NCBI GenBank assembly: GCA_964568365.1
Contig: CAZMQF010000040.1
Coordinates: 1-17,707 of the forward strand
Source of the DNA: CAYLMG01 sp964568365
GTDB lineage: Bacteria; Planctomycetota; Phycisphaerae; Sedimentisphaerales; Anaerobacaceae
Direction: 5' to 3'
Length of the DNA stretch: 17,707 bases
The position numbers and the translations under genes are program-made. Each line of letters opens with the position of its first letter. The stretch's first letter is position 1. Below, piece by piece: positions 5,549 to 15,122 of the stretch. The notes under the pieces were generated by a model. That model made no database searches. It was not told where the DNA came from and saw nothing but the letters and a program-made list of their open reading frames with translations.

Positions 5549-8500
5549 TTAATCAGGCGGAATCATTATTGTCTCCGAGCATGACTTATCACTGCCGTCC
5601 GCATTATAGCTTGCACATATCCTCCAGTCAAGAGCCCAGCCCCACGTACCACCTTCCTTAACTGCTACCGTATAAGATACAACTTGGCCCTCAAGTGTTA
5701 TCACAACATTCGGGAAACCCGGGTTGATAGGATGCGACAGCACCTGTGGGAACACGCCTGTAGAATCAATCCAGCCGCTGCTGAATACCGGCTCACTTTC
5801 ACACTCAAATCTGAACCAGAGCGGAACTCCATCCGCCAAATCAATAATTTCTCCGGCAACCAGATGATACCAGTAGTTACCAGCAACATATTGCGTGCTG
5901 TTCGGGTCATCAACGCCGATTATCATATTCGGCTCGTTCGGCTCGTTAGGTACAAATGTCGTTGCTGACACCACATCGGTGTAATCTGAGTTACCTCCGC
6001 CATTGTAGGCACGGACTTGATAATCATAAGTGGTCGCCGGCTGCAGACCCATATCCTGATAATCATTTACATCTGTACCGACCGTATCTATTTCAGCAAA
6101 TGCCTCAGCTCCGGTCCTTCTCTCTATACTGAAACCATCCTCATTATAAGAGTTATCAGACCAGAAAAGGTCAATCTGATACGCGGATACAGCCACCGCA
6201 GTAAGATTATCCGGCTCATCAGGAGGCTCCTGCGCGCCTAAAACAACATACTTTATCGACGACCATCCGGTTTCATTACCTCTCGTATCCCGAGCCTTTA
6301 CCCCGTAGCTGTATTCCTGACCTAAAACAAGACCGGAATCTGTGTAACTTGAATCCTCCTGCCAACCGCTGTCATTGCCGCCGCCTGAGAAGCAATCGAA
6401 GTAGTACACGACTGTCGAACTCCACACATCGAAGCTGTGCTCGGCAGCCATGCTGATAGCCGAAGTTGAGCTCGAATAAGGCTCAACGGCCCATTCACTC
6501 GGATTAGGAACCGGAGGCTTGGTATCTTCAGCCAGCCAGCACTCGGCCAAATACTGCACGTCTTCGAAATCCACGTATGAATCAAATGTGAAATCTGCGT
6601 GGTCACACCAATCATTAGCCACAGAACAGCCCTCGTTGAGCCAACTTAATGAAAATACTGCAAAGTCCTTAAAGTCGATGATGCCGTCACCGAATAAATC
6701 GCAGGATTTGCACGGTTCTACATCCGTAGTAAATTGATAATGATAGCCCATATCGACTATGTTTCTATCAGGCATTTCAGTTGTACTTGTGGTGTAACTG
6801 TCCATCCCAAGATTTGCAGCAGTGTCACTTCCGGCATTCACACAGTCGCTTTCGTCCAACTGCCCTGCAGCAATTTGACTCAGATAGTAGTCACCCAGCG
6901 GGCCGGTTACAAAAAGAGGACCGGACGAGATGTTTCCGGCACCCCAGTTGAGTGTGCAGCCCTCGTCAACAAAGACCTCGGATTCTCCATCCTCAACATC
7001 GCTGTAGGAGACATCAACCATCGAAGGTTCCTGGCTGTATTCGAAGCCGGTCCCGATTGAAAGCTGAGAACCAATTTCAGCCGTGTTGCCCCAGAGAATA
7101 CTGTCTATTATATTAGTATAACTATTGTAAGAGACGTAAACACCGCCCCCGTAACTATTATCAAAACCTTCCCCCGTAAGCTCATTATCCGCTATCGTAC
7201 AATTGGAAATAGTCAGTTGTGCCAAGATGTTGACTGATAGTCCTCCGCCGTCCCTGCCTGCCGTATTATTTGTAATCAGACAGTTTGTAAGTGAAGGCTC
7301 ACCTTCTCCGCCAAAAAATACACCGCCTCCGGAAGCTTCGGACTGATTATTGCTAATATTACAATCAATTATATCAAAATCAGAAGCCCAGAGATGCAGA
7401 CCGCCACCCTGGCCCTGGGTGTCGTTAGGCTCATTCAAATCATCAACTGCTGTATTGCCGCTGATATCACAGCGATATATAGTAGCCTGTCCATGCTCGC
7501 CGAATACGCCCCCGCCATGATAACCCGTATTGGATATAATCTCACATTCGCTGATTACCAAATTTGCATCAGCAAAATTTAACCCTCCGCCGGCAGAAGC
7601 TTCATTGTCACTAAATATGCAGTCGGTAAATATTACCGTAGCGGTATTTTCGGCACACACGCCGCCGCCGTGACCAAGGTAGGGGTCAATACGGTGATTA
7701 TCTAAGTTCGGGTCTGAAGAAAGATTGTTCGTTATCGTACAGCCGCTAAGCGTCACCGTCGAATCTGCCGCGCAATAAAGGCCTCCACCAAAGCTCGGTA
7801 TCTCGTAAGGAACCATCGGATCTCGAGGTCCATTGCCGGGTATTGTACCACCTTGTCCGCTCAACCCGCCCTGAGCAATATTTCCGCTGATTACACAATC
7901 TATAAAACTAACTTCACTTCTGATATCACAGTATGCCCCTCCTCCATATCCGGAGTACCATCGGTAATTACCAAAGTATGAAGTCCTGTCGAGCTCTCCA
8001 AAGTCAGGCCAATAGCTACTACCATAGTCCCACTCCCAGACCTCCCACAGATAGCTATCAGTAATACTGTATTCATTAAGATTAAATGGGTCGATATCAT
8101 ACACAGGATTTTCGGGCGTACCAAGCATGCTCCAGCCGCCCCCGTAGTTTGCGACCCCACCGGGCGTTACACCATCTCCACCGTCGCCTCCGTCGCCGCC
8201 GGTAGCGGAATTATTAATAATCTGGCAGTTTATAAATGTCGGTGTGCTGTTTGGACCGCAGTACACTCCACCACCATGTATCCATCCCTGCCAGCCTCCA
8301 CGACCCGCATTAGCCGTTTGAGTAGCACCAACACCATCGCCGCCATCACCACCAATCATCCCATTGTTTGTTATTACACAATTTTTGATAACCGGACCGG
8401 CACCGAGAGAAACAAAAATCGCCGGCCCTTGACCACAAGGACCATCATAGCCGTTAGGATGACCCTCCCCCCTGTTACCAGGGTCGGCGTCAACCAAATC

Positions 8501-11500
8501 TCCTCCACAGTTCTGGATTGTAAATCCGTTTAAGACCGAATCGGAATCGGCATAAGGCCCAAAATAAACGCCATGGTTAACCCAGTCAGTTAATGGAGAT
8601 CCACTATAGCCATCAATAATCGTTGAAGTAACACAGCCGGGGTCGTCAGGATGGACGGACCTGACAGTGATAGATTTATTTATATAAATCATATCTCCCC
8701 AATTCCCACCATAATAAATGCCGGGATACACAATCACCGTATCGCCTTCTCTGGCATTTTGAACAGCGTCCTGGATATTATTATAGTAGCCTTGCTGACC
8801 ACCACCCACAGAGACTATAAGAGTTCGAGGCTGCTCAAACTCGACTGTAACGACTCTGTCGGAATTCATAACAACGCTGCTGGTTGTCTCAACGGAAGAA
8901 TCGTCATCGGTTCCAGTCCAGGCTCTAACCCGCCAGCCGATATCCGGCTCGGCGGTAAGTGTTACAATTGTACCCGCATAATAAGTTCCGCTGGTCGGCT
9001 CAACTGTTCCGTGACCGCCAATAACACTCACAGTTAACTGAAAATATCCAACTTCAGCACTTTCAAAATAATGATAACCAATATCAACCTGACCGGAATC
9101 GCCAACGTTATCCGTTCGGGTTGTATGTCCGTCAAGCCCAATAATTGCAGCCGTGTTACTACCATTGTCAACCGCTGCACTTTGAGGAAGGCTCTGAACA
9201 GGTAATTGTCTCAGATAATATTCGCCAAGGTCACCCATCACAAAACGAGGGTCGCTGTATAGATTATTGCTGCCCCCGGGAATCAGGCCTATCTGACCGG
9301 AACCTGAATAAGTCATACCCGTACCGGAATCATAGTAATCTCCGTCAGGATTGTTATAGAATAAACTGTATGTCACGGCCGCTTCGCCGCTTGATTGCTG
9401 TTCGTGTATCGCGTGACCGTTGTTATTTCGAAATATTGAGTCTGTAATCTGCACATCGCTGCCCCAGCCCGAAAATACCGCGCCGCCATAGCCTCCCGCA
9501 AAGTTGTCATCGAAGGTGCAGTTGCCTATTTCAGGCTCCGCATTGTAGCTGTTAATCGCTCCGCCGTCAAAAGTTGCTGAATTGCCGACTACAAGGCAGT
9601 TAAATAATCGATGCAAAGAAGTAAACCCGTAAAAATAGATTCCGCCGCCGCCGCCGCCCGACGGATAAACTCCATCAGCAAAATTATCCATTATAGTACA
9701 GTGGCTGATGTCTGCTTTAGTGGCGTAACAATTCAGGCCTCCACCATATCCGTTAGTGGCCTTATTTGACTTGACGAAGCTGCCAATAATATTGACGTCT
9801 CCAATTGCCAAATCGAGCGCACCTCCACGTTCGGCCTCATTGCCGATAAAATAACAATTAACAAATTCTGCCGTAAAATTCTCAGAAGACAATCCGCCGC
9901 CATATACCGACTCATTCCCGATGAAGCTGCAGCTGTTGACATCTATTGTCAAAGGTGCACCGCTTCGATAAACATCGCTCGCGCCGCCATAACCGCTCTC
10001 AGCGATATTGCGGTTGAATGAGCATTTATCAAGTTCAATATCACTTTCACTCTTCAAAGCCCCGCCGTCATTTTTAGCCGAATTGAATCCGAAGTCACTG
10101 TCCTGAATTAATACGTAACCTTCTATGCCGGCATAAATAGCTCCACCGGAACCAAAATCGATAGGGGAACTTTCCCAAAATTCTGACCCATCATTAGGGT
10201 CAGCATTTTCCATAAAAGAGCTGTTATTTACGTCCAGACTGCAGTGTTGCCCGCAATAGACCGCACCGCCTAAGTTACCTGTAAATTCACATGTATCGAT
10301 TTCAACAAAAACAACGCTAAGGATATTAGTGTTGGAATACAATGCGCCTCCTATGGTGTATGCCGGGTCATATTCCCTATTATAAATAGTATCGTATGAA
10401 GGATTGGCCTGAAAGGCCTTGTTTTCGGTAAATGTACAGTTTGTAAAATTTGCACCCGAATCAACAAAATATCCTGCACCGCCGGCAATACCGCCGAAGG
10501 AATAGACTAATCCAATAGCGCCGTCTGTTGCCGGGCCACCTTGTGGCTCTGGTAGCGGGTTTCCCCCGCCCGCCAGGCCGCCAACTGCCCTTATACCTGT
10601 GGTTGCGGTGTTGTTTATAAATGTACAATTCACAACCGCTGGCCCACTTAAGTTTTCACAATAAATCCCGCCTCCGATACCGTCACCATAGCTATCTCCG
10701 GCGTCTCCACCGTTACTTGCGCTGCCTCCGCCGTAGCCAGGGTACTCAAATGCGTAACCACCGGCACCACCATCTCCGCCCCTGCCTCCATAGGCGGAAT
10801 TATTCTTTATAATGCAGTCACTAATAAGAGGGCTGCTACCGCCAATACAAGCAATACCTCCTCCGTAACCATTTCCATAACCGGCTCCGCCGTATCCTCC
10901 CCACTGGCCATCCAGGACCTCTATTGGCTCGGTATTGGGGTCTGGCAAACTTGGATTCAGCGGGTCGGGTGGCTGGTAGAACCACGGCCACGGGCCAATT
11001 ACTTCTAGCCCCATCCCCCAGGCACCATCTCCACCATGACCACCGCTAACTGTACAATTGGTTATAATACAGTATTGAATTGTAGGTGAGCTTGCATTTT
11101 CGCAATAAATTGCACCGCCGTAACCATCACTAACAGGAGAATCTGAACCACGCTCTGCCCGCGGCACTCCATTTGGGTCATCCGGATCTATTGACTCATA
11201 CGGCACAGGTGGCATTACTCCAAAACGACCGGATAGAGCCCTCACACCTGTTTGATAACCGTTTCTAATCGTAAAACCCAGAACTTTACTATCAAGTCCT
11301 TCGCCGCTATGGAATTGAAAAGCCCTATGTGGCGAGTACTTGTCACCAGCGCAGTCAATTATTGTTGCTGCAATTATATCCCAATCAGGATTGGCTGGGT
11401 CTATCTGGCTTTTTACTGTTATCGCTTTACCTTTAAAATCCAGGTCAACGTTGCCAGGACCGCTGTAGGATACGGGGTACTGTGGGTTCGGATTTGGAGC

Positions 11501-11647
11501 AACAACCACCTCATCTCCATTCAAAGCAGCAGTTATTGCAGATTGAATAGTAGGATAGTCCCTTGATGGAACGTAGAAAGTACTACCCGCCAGTAAAGTC
11601 TGTATAGAAAATACAATAAGTATGGCGGCTATAATTTGACGCTTCAT
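5549..11647 (-). CDS. Giant secreted protein with two Pmp-like beta-helix modules, dockerin-like pair and FN3 domains
   Basis: The protein has 2032 aa. Its signal peptide is MKRQIIAAILIVFSIQTLLAG; GGAG lies 7 nt before the ATG. Module 1 (about 22-860) opens with a pectin-lyase-like N-cap (YPTIQSAITAALNGDEVVV). It continues as a right-handed beta-helix with thirteen GG[AG][ILV]-type motifs and many FxxN motifs, the signature of chlamydial Pmp repeats (PF02415), and closes with a cap ending VDIGYHY. Residues 865-940 resemble a divergent InlB B-repeat (TVSVIGGHGTVEP...). Module 2 (about 940-1640) repeats the scheme: NIQDAVQNAREGDTVIV, ten GGG[VLA] motifs and a cap ending VDMGYHY. Residues 1643-1704 are a dockerin-like pair (DLFGDGIIDFKD, DFTFDSYVDFED). 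Two FN3-like domains follow (about 1705-1805 and 1807-1895). The last 125 residues, rich in Trp and Val, match nothing I know. It is a likely surface or extracellular adhesin or polymer-binding protein. I see no catalytic motif. Confidence 0.9.
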   Translation of the reverse strand: MKRQIIAAILIVFSIQTLLAGSTFYVPSRDYPTIQSAITAALNGDEVVVAPNPNPQYPVSYSGPGNVDLDFKGKAITVKSQIDPANPDWDIIAATIIDCAGDKYSPHRAFQFHSGEGLDSKVLGFTIRNGYQTGVRALSGRFGVMPPVPYESIDPDDPNGVPRAERGSDSPVSDGYGGAIYCENASSPTIQYCIITNCTVSGGHGGDGAWGMGLEVIGPWPWFYQPPDPLNPSLPDPNTEPIEVLDGQWGGYGGAGYGNGYGGGIACIGGSSPLISDCIIKNNSAYGGRGGDGGAGGYAFEYPGYGGGSASNGGDAGDSYGDGIGGGIYCENLSGPAVVNCTFINNTATTGIRAVGGLAGGGNPLPEPQGGPATDGAIGLVYSFGGIAGGAGYFVDSGANFTNCTFTENKAFQANPSYDTIYNREYDPAYTIGGALYSNTNILSVVFVEIDTCEFTGNLGGAVYCGQHCSLDVNNSSFMENADPNDGSEFWESSPIDFGSGGAIYAGIEGYVLIQDSDFGFNSAKNDGGALKSESDIELDKCSFNRNIAESGYGGASDVYRSGAPLTIDVNSCSFIGNESVYGGGLSSENFTAEFVNCYFIGNEAERGGALDLAIGDVNIIGSFVKSNKATNGYGGGLNCYATKADISHCTIMDNFADGVYPSGGGGGGIYFYGFTSLHRLFNCLVVGNSATFDGGAINSYNAEPEIGNCTFDDNFAGGYGGAVFSGWGSDVQITDSIFRNNNGHAIHEQQSSGEAAVTYSLFYNNPDGDYYDSGTGMTYSGSGQIGLIPGGSNNLYSDPRFVMGDLGEYYLRQLPVQSLPQSAAVDNGSNTAAIIGLDGHTTRTDNVGDSGQVDIGYHYFESAEVGYFQLTVSVIGGHGTVEPTSGTYYAGTIVTLTAEPDIGWRVRAWTGTDDDSSVETTSSVVMNSDRVVTVEFEQPRTLIVSVGGGQQGYYNNIQDAVQNAREGDTVIVYPGIYYGGNWGDMIYINKSITVRSVHPDDPGCVTSTIIDGYSGSPLTDWVNHGVYFGPYADSDSVLNGFTIQNCGGDLVDADPGNRGEGHPNGYDGPCGQGPAIFVSLGAGPVIKNCVITNNGMIGGDGGDGVGATQTANAGRGGWQGWIHGGGVYCGPNSTPTFINCQIINNSATGGDGGDGGDGVTPGGVANYGGGWSMLGTPENPVYDIDPFNLNEYSITDSYLWEVWEWDYGSSYWPDFGELDRTSYFGNYRWYSGYGGGAYCDIRSEVSFIDCVISGNIAQGGLSGQGGTIPGNGPRDPMVPYEIPSFGGGLYCAADSTVTLSGCTITNNLSSDPNLDNHRIDPYLGHGGGVCAENTATVIFTDCIFSDNEASAGGGLNFADANLVISECEIISNTGYHGGGVFGEHGQATIYRCDISGNTAVDDLNEPNDTQGQGGGLHLWASDFDIIDCNISNNQSEASGGGVFFGGEGEPSLTNCLITNNTAGRDGGGLSVNILAQLTISNCTIADNELTGEGFDNSYGGGVYVSYNSYTNIIDSILWGNTAEIGSQLSIGTGFEYSQEPSMVDVSYSDVEDGESEVFVDEGCTLNWGAGNISSGPLFVTGPLGDYYLSQIAAGQLDESDCVNAGSDTAANLGMDSYTTSTTEMPDRNIVDMGYHYQFTTDVEPCKSCDLFGDGIIDFKDFAVFSLSWLNEGCSVANDWCDHADFTFDSYVDFEDVQYLAECWLAEDTKPPVPNPSEWAVEPYSSSTSAISMAAEHSFDVWSSTVVYYFDCFSGGGNDSGWQEDSSYTDSGLVLGQEYSYGVKARDTRGNETGWSSIKYVVLGAQEPPDEPDNLTAVAVSAYQIDLFWSDNSYNEDGFSIERRTGAEAFAEIDTVGTDVNDYQDMGLQPATTYDYQVRAYNGGGNSDYTDVVSATTFVPNEPNEPNMIIGVDDPNSTQYVAGNYWYHLVAGEIIDLADGVPLWFRFECESEPVFSSGWIDSTGVFPQVLSHPINPGFPNVVITLEGQVVSYTVAVKEGGTWGWALDWRICASYNADGSDKSCSETIMIPPD

Positions 11648-11758
11648 TATTCATCTCCATAATGTTCAAACCACTTTATTGCCAAAATATCGTCCAAAAA
11701 AGGCCATAAGGTGACTACTTAAACTAAATAACCTAATCTAAAGAACTATCTATGCCCC

Positions 11759-11787
11759 ATTATAATAACATTAGTACTTTTATACAA
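11759..11787 (-). promoter_or_regulatory. Sigma-70-type promoter for the giant beta-helix protein gene
   Basis: On the - strand: TTGTAT (11782-11787), a 17-nt spacer and a perfect TATAAT (11759-11764). The predicted start is near 11752, giving a leader of about 105 nt. This makes the gene independently transcribed even though the secretin gene lies upstream in the same orientation. Confidence 0.7.
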
Positions 11788-11824
11788 GCAAATTACACAA
11801 TGGACATTTAGTTAATGAGACTAC

Positions 11825-11846
11825 AAAAGGCCCTCTCCGGCCTTTT
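11825..11846 (-). terminator. Possible terminator after the secretin gene
   Basis: An 8-bp stem (aaaaggcc at 11825-11832, ggcctttt at 11839-11846) with a 6-nt loop lies about 125 nt past the secretin stop codon. On the - strand its distal arm ends in four T but has no longer T-run, so termination would be weak. The rest of 11648-11969 holds only the promoter listed above and A/T-rich sequence. Confidence 0.4.
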
Positions 11847-11969
11847 ATAGCACCTCAGGTGATACAGAAAAGAAAATTAAATATAAAAAAACCACTTATT
11901 TATGCTTTCGGTTCGACGCAGCTTTCCTTATTTCAACTGCCGAGCTGAGTATCGCGCTTCACTTCTCTT

Positions 11970-14900
11970 TCAAAAAGCAAGTTCTGTCGCAGCTATTGCT
12001 TCCGCGTCCTTCTCTTCCTGCAAAATTATAGTTGGCTTCACCAATATCAATAGTATCTTACTATCCTTTACCTTACTTTGATTACGAAATGCCCTGCCTA
12101 TCACCGGTATCTTGCTCAGAACAGGCACGCCAACCTCAGTCTCTTCTTCTGCTGTTATCTTCAAACCGCCCAGAAGCAATGTGCCGCCATCAGGAACACT
12201 TACTCGTGTCTGTACACTCGACCACTCCGTCTTCGGTAAATCAACACTATACTGCTGCACTGTAACTTCTCCACCTTCTGTACCCATAGGTACCTCAACG
12301 GCGTATGACTCAAATCCAAGCAGGTCCTGAAGCTGAGTTGTAACATTCAGTAGAACATGCTTTTTATCCTGCGAAATAATAGGCGTAACGGTCAAGGTGG
12401 GACCGGTAAATATCGAACTAAAATTCTGCGACACCTGACTTGCACCGGCAAATCCACCACCGAAACCACCACCAAAGGTCGTGGCACCTATATCAGGCGG
12501 AAGTGCATAAACGGTTTCTGTCTGAACCTGAAGAGCAGCCGTCTCTCCACTCAAAACCGTTACCTTCGGTGCAGTTAATATCTTCGAATCTCTATGAGCC
12601 TGAGTCGCCCTTATCACAAAATCAACCTGCAAATCATCAAGAAATATATTACCATAACCGCCGGTTATCACAGCTGCAATGGCTGATGCCGCAAGACTGC
12701 CCGGAACCTTGGTAGCCGTAGGAGATGCCCAATCGTAAGAAGTTTGGTCAATATCTATCCTGTCCTTAAACTTCTGGCCGGGATCATATATAATGTCCAT
12801 ATCGAGACCGATATCTTCCAGAAAGTTCTCACCGACAACAAGGAACATCGCTTCTATCGAAACCTGCTCTCCGAGAGACTTTCGCATCTGATTAAGAAGC
12901 TGTTCAATCTGTCTGTGAACCTCAAGAGTATGTCTGACTACCATATACTTATTCTGGTAGAATTCTATTGTCCCACTGCCCGGCTCATATTCCTCCTCTC
13001 CGGTGATACCTGCAGGACCGACTTGTTGAGCACCAGCTCCAACACCTAACTGCATCTGCTGTATTGGCTGCCAGGCATCCGGGGCGATTGTCTGCTGAAT
13101 AAGAAGTCTGAGAAGGTTCATCCTGTATTGTCTGGCAGCTGGAGTATCGATCATCTGGCCGCCGCCGTACATACCACCGCCGCCGCCGTACATACCACCG
13201 CCGCCGCCGCCGTACATACCACCGCCGCCGCCATACATACCACCACCGCCCATCGTACCCATACCCATGCCCATGCCCATACCCATACCAGTATAATCTG
13301 CGGGCTGGCCAACAAGGTCGGTTACATCATAAATCAAAGGGACAAGCTCAAGCGGAAGAGAATCCTCAGTAGCTATCGTTACCACTCCATTGTCTACTAT
13401 ATAACTTACTCTTGTGCCGAAAGGTGAAACTGCTTCAAGCAAAAGCTTCAGCGCTGCTTTCAATGGAACACCTGTTATGGCATCCATATTTATACCACTG
13501 AATCTCTCAACACCGGCACTTTCCAAATCACTCCAATTAACAAATATCTTCAAAGGCGGGTAAACTGAATCACGTAACTCTCCTATCGCCGCCGTTAGGG
13601 TCATCTCAGGATACAGAGTCGGCAAATCAACAATTTTATCTAATTGTTCATAAGCTGCTTCATTGGCCGGGTCCTGACCAATCGGACCAACAGGCTGACG
13701 GTAGGGCTTTTCAAGAATTTCCGCCCAGGTCTTTGGATATGTAATCTCATCTTTATAGGTTATACTTGACTTATCCGCCTCGAGCAGAATACCCACTCTC
13801 TCTCTGTCAGATTCTCTCCGCACTTCAAGCTGCTTGCGTAAGCTTACTATATCTTCCAGAGTCTGTTTCAGCCGCAATGCCTCGTCATTCAACGGGTCAA
13901 CGACAAGAAGACTATCCAGCTGACCAAGAGCCTCTTCGTATCGCTGCTGCTGCTGATACATGTTTGCTGTTTCCAATAACGCTTTTACAGTGGCCGCTCT
14001 TTCCTCCGCCATTCTTTCACGAAACTTCCTCTGTGCCTCTGCAGCTTCTTTATCACGCTGTTCGGCAATATTTATCTCCCAGTCCTGTTGTCTGTTTTTA
14101 ACCTTCTCGGTTAATGCGTTCAGCTTATCGTTATATTCCTTATAAAGCTCTTTGCCGAGTTGGAATTGATTTTCATTAATAATCCTTTGCCCCTTTTCAA
14201 TCTCAGCCCGTGCCCTATCAAACTCATTGTTGTCTATGTATAGCGCCGCCTTATCGTTGACGTCGTTAATAACCGCTTTAGTGTGACCGCGTACAATGCT
14301 AATCTTCCGGTTAACCGTTTCGATATAGCTTTCTGCTCCCACTCCAACTTTCTCGGCTCCGCGTTCAACCTCAATAGCAGGCATAAATTCGGACAAATCT
14401 TCACCAACGCGGCCTTTTCCTTCAATCTTCCCCGTCGGCAGTGCTTCTGTTTTTTTAGCCAGAGCCTCATCTATCTTAGCCAGATAATCCTCTGGCTTTT
14501 GACCTTTGGGCGGAACCAATAATTTATTGCCAGCAATTTTCTTGAATCCTTCCCGCGCTATCTCAAGCCGGCCGGCACGATAGTACTCTACGCTCCGGTT
14601 AAAAATCTGAGCAATTTCTTTTCGCTTCTCATTTATCTGGGCATCGATGTTCTTGATGCCCTCTGCTATAAGGTCCCGCTCCTCGACCGTCATAAACTCA
14701 CTGTACCGTACCTTTTCGAGGTTTGCTCGCGCATCGACAATATCGCCTTCTTTTACAAGCCTGTCTGCCTCTCGAATTATCCCAAGAATTTGCTCTCGTT
14801 CACTCCTGGCCGTACGCGCCATCTCGACTAACTCATCCAATCGCTTCTGAGAGTCCTCGCTAAGATATTGACGGTACTCCGCTGCCTTGAGAAATGTCTC

Positions 14901-15122
14901 TTCGGCCTTTTCATAATAGCCCTGACGATACTCTTCAAGTCCCGCCTGCATAAAATAGTTGGCTACGTTTCTTGCCGTTTTTTGCTTATCTAAATCTGTT
15001 GTAGAGCTCTCAGACTCTTCAGTCTGAGAAAAAGCTGGCACTGAAAACAACAGAAAAAAAGCCAACAGGATTAACAGGGACATTTTTCCGACCGGTTTAA
15101 TGGAATATCTTGACCTTTTCAA
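11970..15122 (-). CDS. Outer-membrane secretin with long helical N-terminal extension
   Basis: The frame is open back to 15200, but AGGAGG (15129-15134) sits exactly 6 nt before a TTG at 15122. That start gives MKRSRYSIKPVGK followed by a hydrophobic core and a signal-peptidase site near AFS-Q, 1050 aa in all. Residues 50-346 are helical TPR/coiled-coil-like repeats (for example YFMQAGLEEYRQGYYEKAEETFLKA). Further coiled coil runs to about 440. Residues 500-590 look like small STN/N-type secretin domains. Residues 610-655 are a Gly/Met/Tyr repeat tract. The secretin core is about 750-1040, with the signature region VPDGGTLLLGGL, then VPVLSKIPVIGRAF and LLILVKPTII. Secretins form gated outer-membrane channels for type II/III secretion, type IV pili and phage export; the class cannot be told from sequence here, and no ATPase or inner-membrane partner is in the window. 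A free paralogue of residues 50-346 lies directly upstream. Confidence 0.92.
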   Translation of the reverse strand: MKRSRYSIKPVGKMSLLILLAFFLLFSVPAFSQTEESESSTTDLDKQKTARNVANYFMQAGLEEYRQGYYEKAEETFLKAAEYRQYLSEDSQKRLDELVEMARTARSEREQILGIIREADRLVKEGDIVDARANLEKVRYSEFMTVEERDLIAEGIKNIDAQINEKRKEIAQIFNRSVEYYRAGRLEIAREGFKKIAGNKLLVPPKGQKPEDYLAKIDEALAKKTEALPTGKIEGKGRVGEDLSEFMPAIEVERGAEKVGVGAESYIETVNRKISIVRGHTKAVINDVNDKAALYIDNNEFDRARAEIEKGQRIINENQFQLGKELYKEYNDKLNALTEKVKNRQQDWEINIAEQRDKEAAEAQRKFRERMAEERAATVKALLETANMYQQQQRYEEALGQLDSLLVVDPLNDEALRLKQTLEDIVSLRKQLEVRRESDRERVGILLEADKSSITYKDEITYPKTWAEILEKPYRQPVGPIGQDPANEAAYEQLDKIVDLPTLYPEMTLTAAIGELRDSVYPPLKIFVNWSDLESAGVERFSGINMDAITGVPLKAALKLLLEAVSPFGTRVSYIVDNGVVTIATEDSLPLELVPLIYDVTDLVGQPADYTGMGMGMGMGMGTMGGGGMYGGGGGMYGGGGGGMYGGGGGMYGGGQMIDTPAARQYRMNLLRLLIQQTIAPDAWQPIQQMQLGVGAGAQQVGPAGITGEEEYEPGSGTIEFYQNKYMVVRHTLEVHRQIEQLLNQMRKSLGEQVSIEAMFLVVGENFLEDIGLDMDIIYDPGQKFKDRIDIDQTSYDWASPTATKVPGSLAASAIAAVITGGYGNIFLDDLQVDFVIRATQAHRDSKILTAPKVTVLSGETAALQVQTETVYALPPDIGATTFGGGFGGGFAGASQVSQNFSSIFTGPTLTVTPIISQDKKHVLLNVTTQLQDLLGFESYAVEVPMGTEGGEVTVQQYSVDLPKTEWSSVQTRVSVPDGGTLLLGGLKITAEEETEVGVPVLSKIPVIGRAFRNQSKVKDSKILLILVKPTIILQEEKDAEAIAATELAF
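13149..13294 (-). repeat. In-frame Gly-rich repeat tract within the secretin gene
   Basis: The tract encodes five GM dipeptides followed by four MYGGGG-type units of 7-8 residues. At DNA level it is runs of ccgccgccg separated by tacatacca (+ strand reading). All unit lengths are multiples of three, so slippage would change the protein length without breaking the frame. It lies between the small N-domains and the secretin core. Confidence 0.85.

Noticed and set aside
5684..11566. Many + strand and alternate-frame open frames of 60-130 codons inside the giant gene
   Set aside because: They lack ribosome-binding sites and family resemblance, and lie fully inside a coherent 2032-codon secreted protein.
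13128..13427. + strand frame rich in HTTAAA / HTHAHAHT repeats, and the thought of a CRISPR-like array
   Set aside because: It is the antisense reading of the Gly/Met tract of the secretin. Units are short, coding and in frame, with no spacer structure.
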